Assembly (NCBI RefSeq): GCF_000264945.2
Contig: NZ_CP013070.1
Coordinates: 1,302,001 to 1,366,000, forward strand
DNA length: 64,000 nt
Source of the DNA: Sphingobium indicum B90A
Lineage (GTDB): Bacteria; Pseudomonadota; Alphaproteobacteria; Sphingomonadales; Sphingomonadaceae
Reading direction: 5' to 3'
A program made the translations under genes and the position numbers. Shown here piece after piece: positions 50,524 to 59,209 of the stretch. Positions within the stretch are counted from its first letter, which is position 1, and each line of letters opens with the position of its first letter. A model generated the notes under the pieces. That model saw only the letters and a list, made by a program, of their open reading frames with translations. It made no database searches and was not told where the DNA came from.

Positions 50524-51506
50524 GCGGGGGCATAGTCCTCTAGAGCATGGTGGCGCTTGTCGGCCGGGATATTGGCCGCGAACCACGCCGCCACGGGCGC
50601 CAGCGCCGGATGGGCGAGGTCACGCTCCAGCAGGTCCCACATGCGCGGCAGGAAGCTCAGGTAACGCGGCTTGCCGTCGCGCTTCCAGAGGCGGGTGAAG
50701 ATGCCGATGATCTTCGCGTTGCGCTGCGCACCCAGCACGGCATAGGCCGCGTCGAAATCGGCGGGCGGGTCGGCGACGGCGCGATAATGAGCGAGCATCG
50801 CCGCCTCCAGCGCGGGCGACACGTCGCGCCGGGCATCCTGGAGCAGCGAGACGAGATCATAGGCCGGATGCCCCGCCAGCGCGTCCTGAAAGTCGAGCAG
50901 ACCCAGCCCATGCGACTCCGCCCGGTCGATCAGCATGATATTTTCCGCATGATAATCGCGCAGCACCGTGACGACGGGGCTGGCCGATCGCTCCACGATG
51001 GGCAGCACCGCGTCCCATGCCGCGGCATAGCCCACCTCATCCACCGGCAGGCCGATGGCGGGGCAATACCATTCCGTCAGCAATCCCACTTCCCGCTGAT
51101 AGACCTCACGGTCATAGGGCGGCACATCGGCGGCAGGCAGGCGATGCAGGGCGGCCAGCAGGTCGACGGCGCGGCGATATACGTCGCTTTCAGCCTCCGG
51201 CGCATCCTCGACATGTTCCTTGACGCGCAGGTCGCCGAAATCCTCGATCAGGACCAGCCCTTCGTCCAGATCCTGCGCCAATATCCGGGGCGCGGCAAAG
51301 CCCTTCTCCGTCAGATGCCGGGCAATGGCGATGAAGGGGCGCGGGTCTTCATGCGGCGGCGGCGCATCCATCAGCACCGCCCGGCGGGCGCCGTCGATCA
51401 CCCGGAAATAACGGCGGAAGGACGCATCCCCGGCCAGCGGCACGATGGCGGCATGTTCCCACCCCGCTTGCGCGAGAAAGGCGGGAGCGGCGGCGGGCGG
51501 GATCAT
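50520..51506 (-). CDS. amgK: N-acetylmuramate/N-acetylglucosamine anomeric kinase AmgK
   Basis: A 328-residue aminoglycoside-phosphotransferase-fold kinase phosphorylating recycled MurNAc at C1. The catalytic loop is RDYHAENIML (Asp and Asn) and the Mg-binding motif LLDFQDALAGHPAYD; GDASFRRYFRV forms the nucleotide loop. The start is ATG 51506 (MIPPAAAP), in an ATGA overlap with tsaE; ATG 51518 adds four residues. Paired with murU, it lets the cell rebuild UDP-MurNAc without MurA, a route known to confer intrinsic fosfomycin tolerance in other bacteria; that trait here is inference. Confidence 0.9.
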   Translation of the reverse strand: MIPPAAAPAFLAQAGWEHAAIVPLAGDASFRRYFRVIDGARRAVLMDAPPPHEDPRPFIAIARHLTEKGFAAPRILAQDLDEGLVLIEDFGDLRVKEHVEDAPEAESDVYRRAVDLLAALHRLPAADVPPYDREVYQREVGLLTEWYCPAIGLPVDEVGYAAAWDAVLPIVERSASPVVTVLRDYHAENIMLIDRAESHGLGLLDFQDALAGHPAYDLVSLLQDARRDVSPALEAAMLAHYRAVADPPADFDAAYAVLGAQRNAKIIGIFTRLWKRDGKPRYLSFLPRMWDLLERDLAHPALAPVAAWFAANIPADKRHHALEDYAPA

Positions 51507-51961
51507 ATCTGTGACCATCGCTCCGTCCAAGCGCCCGGCACGTCCGCTGTCAAGCGCCGTGCGCCGCCGGGTTCGATGGCGATGTGGAAGCGCAGGGCAT
51601 CGGGCCACGCCTTCTCGCCCAGCCGGTCCGGCCATTCGACGATCAGCAGGCTGTCCGTCAGATATTCGTCCAGCGCCAGTTCCTCGGCCTCCTCCGGCCC
51701 GTCGAGCCGGTAGAGGTCGACATGAGCGACCGGCAGGCTGACTTCCGGAACGTCATAGGGCTGGACGATGGCGAAGCTGGGGCTTGGCGCTTCCCCCTCC
51801 AGCCCCAATCCTTCCAACAGGCCCCGCGCCAAGGTCGTCTTGCCCGCGCCCAGCCCGCCTTCCAGCGCGATCACGTCGCCGATGCGGACGAAAGCGGCCA
51901 GCCGGCGCCCGAACGCCAGCATCTCCCCCTCGCCGGTCAGGACGATCCCGCTCTCAGCCAC
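51503..51961 (-). CDS. tsaE: tRNA threonylcarbamoyladenosine biosynthesis ATPase TsaE
   Basis: A 152-residue P-loop ATPase (GGLGAGKTT at 35-43) needed with TsaB and TsaD for the universal t6A37 tRNA modification. SPSFAIVQPYD and HVDLYRLDGPEE are family signatures. It overlaps the divL stop by 8 nt and the amgK start by 4 nt; the divL-tsaE link is also found in Caulobacter and many alphaproteobacteria. Confidence 0.95.
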   Translation of the reverse strand: MAESGIVLTGEGEMLAFGRRLAAFVRIGDVIALEGGLGAGKTTLARGLLEGLGLEGEAPSPSFAIVQPYDVPEVSLPVAHVDLYRLDGPEEAEELALDEYLTDSLLIVEWPDRLGEKAWPDALRFHIAIEPGGARRLTADVPGAWTERWSQI

Positions 51962-54299
51962 GGGGCAGCTCGATCACGACCATGGTGCCCTGCCCCGGCT
52001 CCGAAACCAGTTGCAGCGTCCCGCCATGCGCCTGCGCCAATTGCCGGGCCAGCGGCAGGCCGATCCCCGCCTTGCCGCCATTGCGCGCCTGCTCCGTCCG
52101 GGAGGATGCGTCGAAGATCGTCGCCTGCCGCTTGGCGTTGATGCCCGGCCCATTGTCCGACACGACGAGCCGGGCATTGTCCGCCGTCCCGTCGCCATGC
52201 AGCAGCACTCGCCCGCCCCGGCTGCAATAGCGCACCGCATTTTCCAGCAGATGGTCCAACGCCTGCCCGATCCGCCGCTTGTCCCCCTGTATCATGCCCA
52301 GGCTGGCCTGGAGCGACAGGGCAAGGTCGATCCCCTTGGCGGTGGCGTCGCCCTTTATCCGCGCCACGGCGTCGCGGGCCTCCACCGCCAGGTCAACCGG
52401 AGCCTTTTCGACCGGCAGCATCCCCGCCTCGCCCTGGGTCAGGTCCAGCACATTGTCGATCAGCATGGAAAGCCGGTTGGTGCTCTGCAGGATGCCGTCG
52501 ACATATTCTTTCGCGGATGCGCTGAGTTCCCCCGCATATCCCGCGCTCATCATCTCGGCGAAACCGGCGATGGTGGTCAGCGGCGTGCGCAGTTCATAGC
52601 TCATATTGGTGACGAAGGCGGTCTTCACCTTGTCCGCCTGCTCCAGCGCGTCGTTGCGGTCGCGCAGCACCTGCTCCACGCGGCGGCTGTCGGTCACGTC
52701 CAGCATGGTGAACAGCGCATTGCCGTCCGGCAGCGGGATCGCCGCGAATTCGAAGATGCGCCCGTCCGCGAAGCCGACATGGCCGACGCGCTGCTTGCGC
52801 TCCACCGTGGCGGCGCGCACCAGTTCGCGGACGAGGTTGCCCTGCTGCGGCTTGGCCAGCCGCGATTGGACCGTCCGCATCAGTTCGTCGATGCGCGGAT
52901 GCTGGGCCAGCAGATCCTCCGAAACGTCCCAGATCGTACGGAAACGGCTGTTCCACAGGTGCAGGCGGCCGTCCGAGGAAAAGACGCCGATCGATTCGAA
53001 CAGATTGTCGAACGTCGCCGTGCGGACGCGGAGCAGCGTGTCGCGGGCGCTCGACAACTGGACCTGCTCGGTCCGGTCCTCGAAGATCAGCAACAGCCCG
53101 CCATCGGGCAGCGGCTGCGCATAGACGCGCAAATGGGTGCCGTCGGCCAGCAGCCAATTCTCCTCGCGCGGATCGGGCGAGAGGAACCAGTCGCGCCGCT
53201 CCGCCCGCCATGCCGGAAAATCGCGATTTTCCGGCAGCCGCCGCGCCTCCCGCATCTGATCCAGCACCCGTTCGAACGGCGGATTGTCGGCCAATCGCTC
53301 CTGATCCAGCCCGAACAGGCTCATGAAGGGTTGGTTCCAGAAGCGCAGCGCCCGGTCGGACCCGAAACGCGCCACGCCCGCGGACAGGCGGTCCAGCAGG
53401 TCGCGCTGCGCCGCCTCCAGCCGCCGATGCTCGACGCGGGCCTGTTCCAGTTCATTCTGGTCCAAGGCGAAACCGGCCACCCCCGCCGCGCCCAGCGGGA
53501 CATCGACCACGCGGATGGTCCGCCTTTCGCCGTCGATGGTCGCGGGAACCATGCGCTCGACAGGCGTGCCGTCGGCAAGGGTCTGGGCGGCGGCGGCCTG
53601 CGGCGTCAGTCCGCCGACCGTCTCGACCAGTTCGGTGCCGTTGGCGATGACCTCGCGGGCGTTCTCTCCATCCACCGCCCGGACATAGGCCGTGTTGACC
53701 AGGCTGAGCCGCATGTCCGCCGTGCGATGCCACATGGGAAAGGGCGCCGCCTCCACCAGGCCCGCCAGCGCCTCCAGGGCTTCCCGAAGCTGCTCTACCC
53801 GGCCCTTGAGGGTCTGGATTTCCGACTGGCTGTCGGTCGCGTCGAAGATCCAGAGGACGACCCCGCCGCTTTCGGCCAGCACCGACCCTGCCGGCGCGCC
53901 CCGCACCAGCAGCAACCGCGACGAATCGACGCCCCGCACCGGCAGCGCGAAGCTGCGCCCTGCGCGCTGGGCGGCGGCGATCTCCTGCGCCAGGGCGGTC
54001 GCGTCATCGGGTTCCAGGCCGCCGTCCGGCGCGGTCAGTTCGGACACGAAGGCCGGCACCCGCTCCTTGCCCAGCCATTTGGCGAGCCGGTCGGCCGCTT
54101 CCAGCCGTCCGTCGGAATGGATCACGATGGGCGCGGCGGGTGCGGAGGCGATCAGGGCGGACAGCCGGTCCAGCTTTCCCTGCGCCTGCATGCCTTCGCG
54201 GCGCCTGCGCTGGCCGCTCGACAAGGCCCAGATCGCCGCGCCCAGCCACAAGGCCAGTACGACGCCCAGGATCACGGCAGCAAGAGGGGTCAACGCCAT
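51954..54299 (-). CDS. divL: Cell-cycle pseudokinase/tyrosine-type sensor DivL
   Basis: A 781-residue membrane-anchored sensor. One N-terminal transmembrane segment (about 6-27) is followed by several PAS domains (about 50-530), then the dimerisation helix reading NMSYELRTPLTTIAGFAEM, where Tyr568 replaces the usual histidine, and a HATPase domain (LLENAVRYC, DNGPGI, GIGLPLARQL). The Tyr substitution and length match Caulobacter DivL (769 residues, Tyr550), which binds phosphorylated DivK and tunes CckA-CtrA signalling at the pole. It begins the divL-tsaE-amgK-murU-addB-addA run. I infer DivL from these features without an alignment. Confidence 0.88.
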   Translation of the reverse strand: MALTPLAAVILGVVLALWLGAAIWALSSGQRRRREGMQAQGKLDRLSALIASAPAAPIVIHSDGRLEAADRLAKWLGKERVPAFVSELTAPDGGLEPDDATALAQEIAAAQRAGRSFALPVRGVDSSRLLLVRGAPAGSVLAESGGVVLWIFDATDSQSEIQTLKGRVEQLREALEALAGLVEAAPFPMWHRTADMRLSLVNTAYVRAVDGENAREVIANGTELVETVGGLTPQAAAAQTLADGTPVERMVPATIDGERRTIRVVDVPLGAAGVAGFALDQNELEQARVEHRRLEAAQRDLLDRLSAGVARFGSDRALRFWNQPFMSLFGLDQERLADNPPFERVLDQMREARRLPENRDFPAWRAERRDWFLSPDPREENWLLADGTHLRVYAQPLPDGGLLLIFEDRTEQVQLSSARDTLLRVRTATFDNLFESIGVFSSDGRLHLWNSRFRTIWDVSEDLLAQHPRIDELMRTVQSRLAKPQQGNLVRELVRAATVERKQRVGHVGFADGRIFEFAAIPLPDGNALFTMLDVTDSRRVEQVLRDRNDALEQADKVKTAFVTNMSYELRTPLTTIAGFAEMMSAGYAGELSASAKEYVDGILQSTNRLSMLIDNVLDLTQGEAGMLPVEKAPVDLAVEARDAVARIKGDATAKGIDLALSLQASLGMIQGDKRRIGQALDHLLENAVRYCSRGGRVLLHGDGTADNARLVVSDNGPGINAKRQATIFDASSRTEQARNGGKAGIGLPLARQLAQAHGGTLQLVSEPGQGTMVVIELPRG

Positions 54300-54466
54300 T
54301 AAACCTGCTTCGCCCTCATTGCCGAATGTCTGCCCCCGTCGCTGGTCCTGAGGGGACTAACCCAAGTCAGATGCAGCGTGAAGCACCGAGATGGAAAGAA
54401 TCATGCTTTGCCGCGAATTCGCCCTTCGGGCATCGGGCAATATTGGGACCATTTGCGTTGAGTAGA

Positions 54467-54488
54467 CTGAGCCCTTCGATGGGCTCAG
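54467..54488. repeat. Short palindrome (CTGAGCCC/GGGCTCAG)
   Basis: A perfect 8-bp stem with loop TTCGAT, resembling the TGAGC-type extragenic palindrome at 6418. It lies upstream of divL. Confidence 0.6.
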
Positions 54489-54528
54489 GAACAGCGTGCA
54501 TTTTTGATTAAACCCAGTGTGTCCCAGG

Positions 54529-54737
54529 CGGCGTGGACAAATGCGGATGTCGGGAAATGGCTAGTTCCGGACATTGCCCCACCGTCACCCCGGACTTGAT
54601 CCGGGGTCCCGCTTTCTTGTCTGAGTGCCCGGCTGGAAAAGGCAGCGGGACCCCGGGTCAAGCCCGGGGTGACGAATAGGGGAATGACAGATAACCACCC
54701 AAATCGCTCAGTTCGGGCCTTGAATTTGTCCACGCCG
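54529..54737. repeat. Palindrome cassette with 14-bp terminal inverted repeats in the divL-ettA gap
   Basis: The roughly 700-nt gap 54300-54998 has no gene I can support. Within it, CGGCGTGGACAAAT (54529-54542) and its exact complement (54724-54737) flank a 209-bp unit that contains a second, nested palindrome at 54584-54672, whose arms GTCACCCCGGACTTGATCC and its near complement are about 30 nt each. The nested motif is a common sphingomonad/rhizobial extragenic repeat. The outer ends look like mobile-element termini, with no transposase between them. Confidence 0.6.
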
Positions 54738-54835
54738 TTTTAGGGATAAGGCCGCATAGGTGGGCGCATCGGCGGAATATGCCGCCCGAATATCCGCATC
54801 GCGGAACAAGCCCATGAATGAGGCGCCCATCACCA

Positions 54836-54866
54836 AAAAAAAGGCCGATCCCAGAAGGACCGGCCT
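54836..54866 (-). terminator. Rho-independent terminator of ettA
   Basis: On the minus strand a stem AGGCCGGTCC/GGATCGGCCT with a five-base loop is followed by a run of at least seven T, about 130 nt beyond the ettA stop. One A-C mismatch interrupts ten paired positions. Confidence 0.85.
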
Positions 54867-55000
54867 GAAAGTTTTAGGAGAGGATGCCTGAAAGGCCTTT
54901 TCTATGTGCAGTGCAGCACGTCATTTTGCAATTGCGAAAAACACGCCACCCATTGCAATGTTTGCAATTCGTTGACGGTTTTCGCGCCGCATCGCTGGAA

Positions 55001-56686
55001 TCAGCGCGTCAGCTTCTTGTAGGCGAGCCGTGTTGGGCGATCCGCCGCATCGCCCAGGCGACGCCGCTTATCCTCCTCATACATGGCGAAATTGCCCTCG
55101 AACCATTCGACATGGCTGTCGCCTTCGAAGGCCAGGATATGCGTCGCCAGCCGGTCGAGGAAGAAGCGGTCGTGGCTGATCACCACGGCGCAGCCCGCGA
55201 AATTCTCGATCGCCTCTTCCAGCGCCGCCAGCGTTTCGACGTCCAGATCGTTGGTCGGTTCGTCGAGCAGCAGGACGTTGCCGCCCTTCTTCAGCATCTT
55301 GGCGATGTGGACGCGGTTGCGCTCGCCGCCCGACAGCTTGCCGACATTCTTCTGCTGGTCCTGCCCCTTGAAGTTGAAGGCGCCGACATAGGCGCGGGTC
55401 GACATGTCGTGCCCGTTGACCTTCACATAATCCAGGCCATCCGAAACCTCTTCCCAGACATTCTTCGACGGGTCGAGATGATCGCGGCTCTGGTCGACAT
55501 AGCCCAGGCGCACGGTCGAACCGATGTCGATCTCGCCCGAATCGGGCTGTTCCTGCCCCGTAATGATCTTGAACAGGGTGGACTTGCCCGCGCCGTTCGG
55601 CCCGATGACGCCGACGATGCCGCCCGGCGGCAGCATGAAGGAGAGGTTTTCGAACAGCAGCTTGTCGCCATAGGCCTTCGAGATATTCTTCGCCTCGATC
55701 ACCTTGCCGCCCAGGCGTTCGGGCACCTGGATGACGATCTGCGCCTTGCCCGGCGTGCGGCTTTCCTGGCTGGCGACCAGTTCCTCGAACTTCTTGATGC
55801 GCGCCTTGGACTTGGTCTGGCGGCCCTTGGTGCCGGCCCTGATCCATTCCAGCTCGTCGTTGATCGCCTTCTGGCGGCCGGTCGCCTCGCGGTCTTCCTG
55901 CTCCAGACGCTTGGACTTCTTCTCCAGATAAGTGGAGTAATTGCCCTCATAGGGGAAATATTTGCCCCGATCGAGTTCCAGGATCCAACCGACCACATTG
56001 TCCAGGAAGTAGCGGTCGTGGGTGATCATCAGCACCGCGCCCGCATATTCCTTCAGGTGGTTTTCCAGCCACTCGACGCTTTCGGCATCCAGATGGTTGG
56101 TCGGTTCGTCGAGAAGCAATATGTCCGGCTTCTGGATCAGCAGCCGCGTGAGCGCGATGCGGCGCTTCTCACCGCCCGACAGGCTGTCGACCGGCCAGTC
56201 CGAAGGCGGGCAGCGCAGCGCCTCCATCGCGATTTCAAGCTGGTTGTCGAGCGTCCAGCCGTCCACGGCGTCGATCTGCTCCTGCAGCGTGCCCATTTCC
56301 TCCATGAGCGCGTCGAAATCGACGTCCTCCGGCGGGTCGGCCATGATCATGCTGATCTCGTTGAAGCGGTCCAGCTTGTCCGCAATCTCCCGCGCGCCGT
56401 CCTTGACGTTCTCCAGAACCGTCTTGTTCGGGTCCAGTTGCGGCTCCTGCGGCAGATAGCCGACCGTGATATTCTCGCCCGGCCATGCCTCCCCGCTATA
56501 ATCGGTATCGATGCCGGCCATGATCTTCATCAGGGTCGACTTGCCCGCGCCGTTGGGGCCGACGATGCCGATCTTCGCCCCGCGATAGAATTGCAGGTTG
56601 ATCTGGTTGAGCACCGGCTTGGCGGCGCCGGGAAAGCTCTTGGTCATGCTCTTCATGACGAAGGCGTATTGGGACGAGGCGGACAT
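55001..56686 (-). CDS. ettA: Energy-dependent translational throttle protein EttA (ABC-F)
   Basis: A 561-residue ABC-F ATPase that binds the ribosomal E site and gates translation by energy status. Two ATPase domains each show GPNGAGKSTL and a signature (LSGGEKRRIALTRLL and LSGGERNRVHIAKML); the PtIM linker lies between them near 245-320, and the Arm region near 95-140. No membrane segment is present. ATG 56686 (MSASSQYAFVMKSM) is followed by the standard N-terminus. It is divergent from the M28 peptidase gene. Confidence 0.96.
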   Translation of the reverse strand: MSASSQYAFVMKSMTKSFPGAAKPVLNQINLQFYRGAKIGIVGPNGAGKSTLMKIMAGIDTDYSGEAWPGENITVGYLPQEPQLDPNKTVLENVKDGAREIADKLDRFNEISMIMADPPEDVDFDALMEEMGTLQEQIDAVDGWTLDNQLEIAMEALRCPPSDWPVDSLSGGEKRRIALTRLLIQKPDILLLDEPTNHLDAESVEWLENHLKEYAGAVLMITHDRYFLDNVVGWILELDRGKYFPYEGNYSTYLEKKSKRLEQEDREATGRQKAINDELEWIRAGTKGRQTKSKARIKKFEELVASQESRTPGKAQIVIQVPERLGGKVIEAKNISKAYGDKLLFENLSFMLPPGGIVGVIGPNGAGKSTLFKIITGQEQPDSGEIDIGSTVRLGYVDQSRDHLDPSKNVWEEVSDGLDYVKVNGHDMSTRAYVGAFNFKGQDQQKNVGKLSGGERNRVHIAKMLKKGGNVLLLDEPTNDLDVETLAALEEAIENFAGCAVVISHDRFFLDRLATHILAFEGDSHVEWFEGNFAMYEEDKRRRLGDAADRPTRLAYKKLTR

Positions 56687-56788
56687 GGCTTGAAGCTGCT
56701 CCGAAAGGACAATCGTTGGAAATCGGCGCCGGGTTAGCGGAGGCGGAACGCGTTGGCAAATGGGGGATGCCCCGCTAAGCCTTCATCC

Positions 56789-58159
56789 ATGCAGAAAATC
56801 CGACCGGGCACGCTTGCCGCCCTCCTCCTCGGCAGCATCCTCACCCCCTCCCCCCTCCTGGCCGCGTCCAGCATCGATGCGATTCGCGCCGCCGCCCTGA
56901 CGGACACGGTCGCGATGGACTTCACCGAAGGCCTCACCACCGAAGTCGGCCCCCGCCCCGCCGGCACCCCGCAGGAGGCCCGCGCCCGCGACTGGACAGT
57001 GGCGAAGCTCAAGAGCCTGGGCTTCTCCAACGTCCGCGCCGAACCTTACACCATGCCCGTCTGGCTGCGCGGCCATGACGAAGCCCGCGTGATCGCGCCC
57101 TTCCCGCAAAATCTGGTCCTCGCCGCGCTGGGCAACAGCGCATCCACCCCGGACAAGGGAATAGAGGGGGAGGTCGCCTATTTCCCCACGCTGGCCGATC
57201 TGGAGGCCGCGCCGGAAGGCAGCCTGAAGGGCAGGATCGTCTTCGTCAGCCATGCGATGCATGCGACCCAGGACGGCAGTTCCTACGGCTATTTCGGCGC
57301 GACCCGCCGCCAGGGGCCAAGCATCGCGTCGAAAAAGGGCGCCATCGCCATATTGATCCGCTCCATCGGCACCGACAACCACCGCCAGCCCCATACGGGC
57401 GTTCAGATGTGGGCCGATGGCGTGAAGCCCATTCCCGCCGCCGCGCTCAGCGTGCCGGACGCCGAACAGCTCGCCCGCATGGTCTCGCGGGGACAGCCCG
57501 TGCGGCTGCACCTGACGCTCACCTCCAAAATGCTGAAGGACCAGCCGTCGGGCAACGTCATCGCCGAAATCCCCGGCAGCGATCCCAAGGCGGGCGTCGT
57601 CGTCGCCGCATGCCATCTCGATAGCTGGGATCAGGGCACGGGCGCGATAGACGATGGCGCGGGCTGCGGCATCGTGGCCGCCGCGGCGCTCCAGGCCGCC
57701 AAGGCCGGGCCGCTACGCCGCACCATCCGCCTGCTGATGGCCGGTGCGGAGGAGGTCGGCGGCAATGGCGGCCGCGCCTATTTCGACGCCCATGGCAAGG
57801 AAGCGCATGCCATGGCGATGGAATCGGATTTCGGGGCCGACCGCGTCTGGCGCGTGGATTTCAGGCTGCCGCAGGGCCATGACGCGCTCGCCCGCCGGGT
57901 CGCGGCCGGGCTGGCTCCGCTCGGCATCGGCGCCAGCCGCCTGCCCGCCGGCGGGGGTTCCGACATAGAGCCGCTGGTGAAGGCGGGCGTCCCTGTGGTC
58001 GATCTCCAGCAGGACGGCACCCGCTATTTCGACATTCATCACACGCCGGACGACACGCTGGACAAGATCGACCCGGCACAGCTTCGGCAGAATGTCGCCG
58101 CCTGGGCGGTTGCGCTTTTCGAAATCGCGAATGCGCCGGAATCGTTAGGCGTTAACTGA
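56789..58159 (+). CDS. Secreted M28-family zinc metallopeptidase
   Basis: A 456-residue aminopeptidase-like enzyme for the periplasm. A signal peptide (to about residue 25, LLAASS) precedes a PA-type insert domain (about 115-240) and the co-catalytic zinc core: CHLDSWDQGTGAIDDGAG, AEEVGGNG, MESDFGAD and HHTPDD supply the His, Asp, Glu, Asp and His ligands. The likely activity is an aminopeptidase or carboxypeptidase Q-type dipeptidase; specificity is unknown. ATG 56789 gives a proper signal peptide; the frame start at 56753 does not. Confidence 0.93.
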   Translation: MQKIRPGTLAALLLGSILTPSPLLAASSIDAIRAAALTDTVAMDFTEGLTTEVGPRPAGTPQEARARDWTVAKLKSLGFSNVRAEPYTMPVWLRGHDEARVIAPFPQNLVLAALGNSASTPDKGIEGEVAYFPTLADLEAAPEGSLKGRIVFVSHAMHATQDGSSYGYFGATRRQGPSIASKKGAIAILIRSIGTDNHRQPHTGVQMWADGVKPIPAAALSVPDAEQLARMVSRGQPVRLHLTLTSKMLKDQPSGNVIAEIPGSDPKAGVVVAACHLDSWDQGTGAIDDGAGCGIVAAAALQAAKAGPLRRTIRLLMAGAEEVGGNGGRAYFDAHGKEAHAMAMESDFGADRVWRVDFRLPQGHDALARRVAAGLAPLGIGASRLPAGGGSDIEPLVKAGVPVVDLQQDGTRYFDIHHTPDDTLDKIDPAQLRQNVAAWAVALFEIANAPESLGVN

Positions 58160-58314
58160 ACTTTTATTGTAGACAACTGCTTGTCGCGTGATTCTGTCGC
58201 TTCACCGACGCAGAAAAGCATTGATTTGTGCAGCGCACACGTTAATGCGGGTCGCTCGCGTAAGTCACGATTTTGGCGTGGCAACGCGGCAAAATGCTAT
58301 GGGAGCCGTACACA

Positions 58315-58527
58315 ATGAAGAAGATCGCTGTTGTTTTCGCTTCGGCCGGCCTGATGGCCCTCGCCGCTTGCGGTGAGAAGCCGGCCAACGAGACCGCGAA
58401 CGCTTCGAACGCTGTTGTTGAGAACGTTGTCGAAAACGCCACCAACGCTGCCGACAACGCCGCGAACGCTGCCGACAACGCCGCCAACGCTGCGAACGTC
58501 GCTGGCAACGCCGCGAACGCCGAATAA
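58315..58527 (+). CDS. Small Asn/Ala-rich lipoprotein
   Basis: A 70-residue putative lipoprotein. The signal peptide ends in the lipobox MALAAC with Cys19. The mature part is almost wholly built of imperfect NAADNAANAAD-type repeats with many Asn and Ala, suggesting a helical or coiled envelope protein loosely like Lpp or entericidin. The gene has its own upstream region and a near-perfect terminator, so it is probably expressed as a single short message. The family is not recognised beyond similar sphingomonad proteins. Confidence 0.8.
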   Translation: MKKIAVVFASAGLMALAACGEKPANETANASNAVVENVVENATNAADNAANAADNAANAANVAGNAANAE

Positions 58528-58550
58528 TCTTCGCTTCAGCGGGATTTTCG

Positions 58551-58586
58551 AAAGGGCGGATCGTCTTCGTACGATCCGCCCTTTTT
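58551..58586 (+). terminator. Strong intrinsic terminator of the lipoprotein gene
   Basis: A perfect 14-bp stem (AAAGGGCGGATCGT with its complement) with a six-base loop is followed by further T residues, 24 nt after the stop. Confidence 0.93.
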
Positions 58587-58661
58587 CCATGCGGTGAACG
58601 GCGGAGGAAACAAAAGCGCGATTGACGCGCCGGTTGCTTCACCGCTAAGGCCCGCGAGCGC

Positions 58662-58740
<79 letters not shown>

Positions 58741-58953
58741 ACCCGAAATATCAGGGCTTCCGGCAGGCTTTAGAATGGCCTGCTTAGCGAACAGCAACCA
58801 CAGCAAAATGCCCTTGCCCATCCTGTCGATCCTCCGCCTTTTACCTTCGCGTGACCAACGGTCGCGGCAGCTTTGGGGTTTCGGCCCTGGACGCGCCATC
58901 TGATCGAAGATCAGCCCTTCCCGATTGCGGCGGCTGCCGGCCCTGGAGCGCCC

Positions 58954-59126
58954 TTTAGGGTGTGTGGGGATTCAGTTCAGGGCGCGGTGAAAATAGTGGA
59001 TTTCGAGAACCTCGAAACGAGGCGCGTGACTCGTTTCGACGGAGCGTACTTCAGTACGTGAGCACCGGAAGCGCAGAAAGCCGCTATTTGCAGCCCGCCA
59101 TGGGCTGAATCCCCACACACCCTAAA
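58954..59126. mobile_element. 173-bp non-coding element with 22-bp terminal inverted repeats (MITE-like)
   Basis: TTTAGGGTGTGTGGGGATTC... at 58954-58975 is the exact complement of 59105-59126. Between them are short dyads (CGAAACGAG/CTCGTTTCG and GTACTTCAGTAC) but no open frame of note. A perfect 22-bp pair in 173 bp is what a miniature element mobilised by an external transposase looks like. I see no clear target duplication. It lies between tRNA-Pro and the porin terminator. Confidence 0.75.
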
Positions 59127-59133
59127 AAGCAAA

Positions 59134-59176
59134 GGCCATCGCTGCCGGTCCTTCCATGATCCCGGCAACGATGGCC
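59134..59176 (-). terminator. Terminator at the end of the porin/nitrate operon
   Basis: On the minus strand a 15-bp stem GGCCATCG.TGCCGG with one mismatch is followed by TTTGCTTTTT, 34 nt after the porin stop. Confidence 0.85.
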
Positions 59177-59209
59177 CATGACGGCGGCCCTGAGGCGCGC
59201 CGGCAGAAG

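Noticed and set aside
51768..54302. An 844-codon open frame on the plus strand opposite divL, and similar long antisense frames opposite addA (43493-45835), addB (47124-49238), ettA (54884-56737) and the nitrate operon (59156-61342)
   Set aside because: High GC at codon position 3 of the real genes opens these frames. Their products are Arg/Pro/His-rich, lack domains and have no ribosome sites, while the opposite strand encodes well-known families.
58400..58527. CRISPR-like array from the repeated GCCGACAACGCCGCGAACGC-type units
   Set aside because: The repeats are in frame, directly tandem without spacers, and encode the Asn/Ala tail of the lipoprotein.
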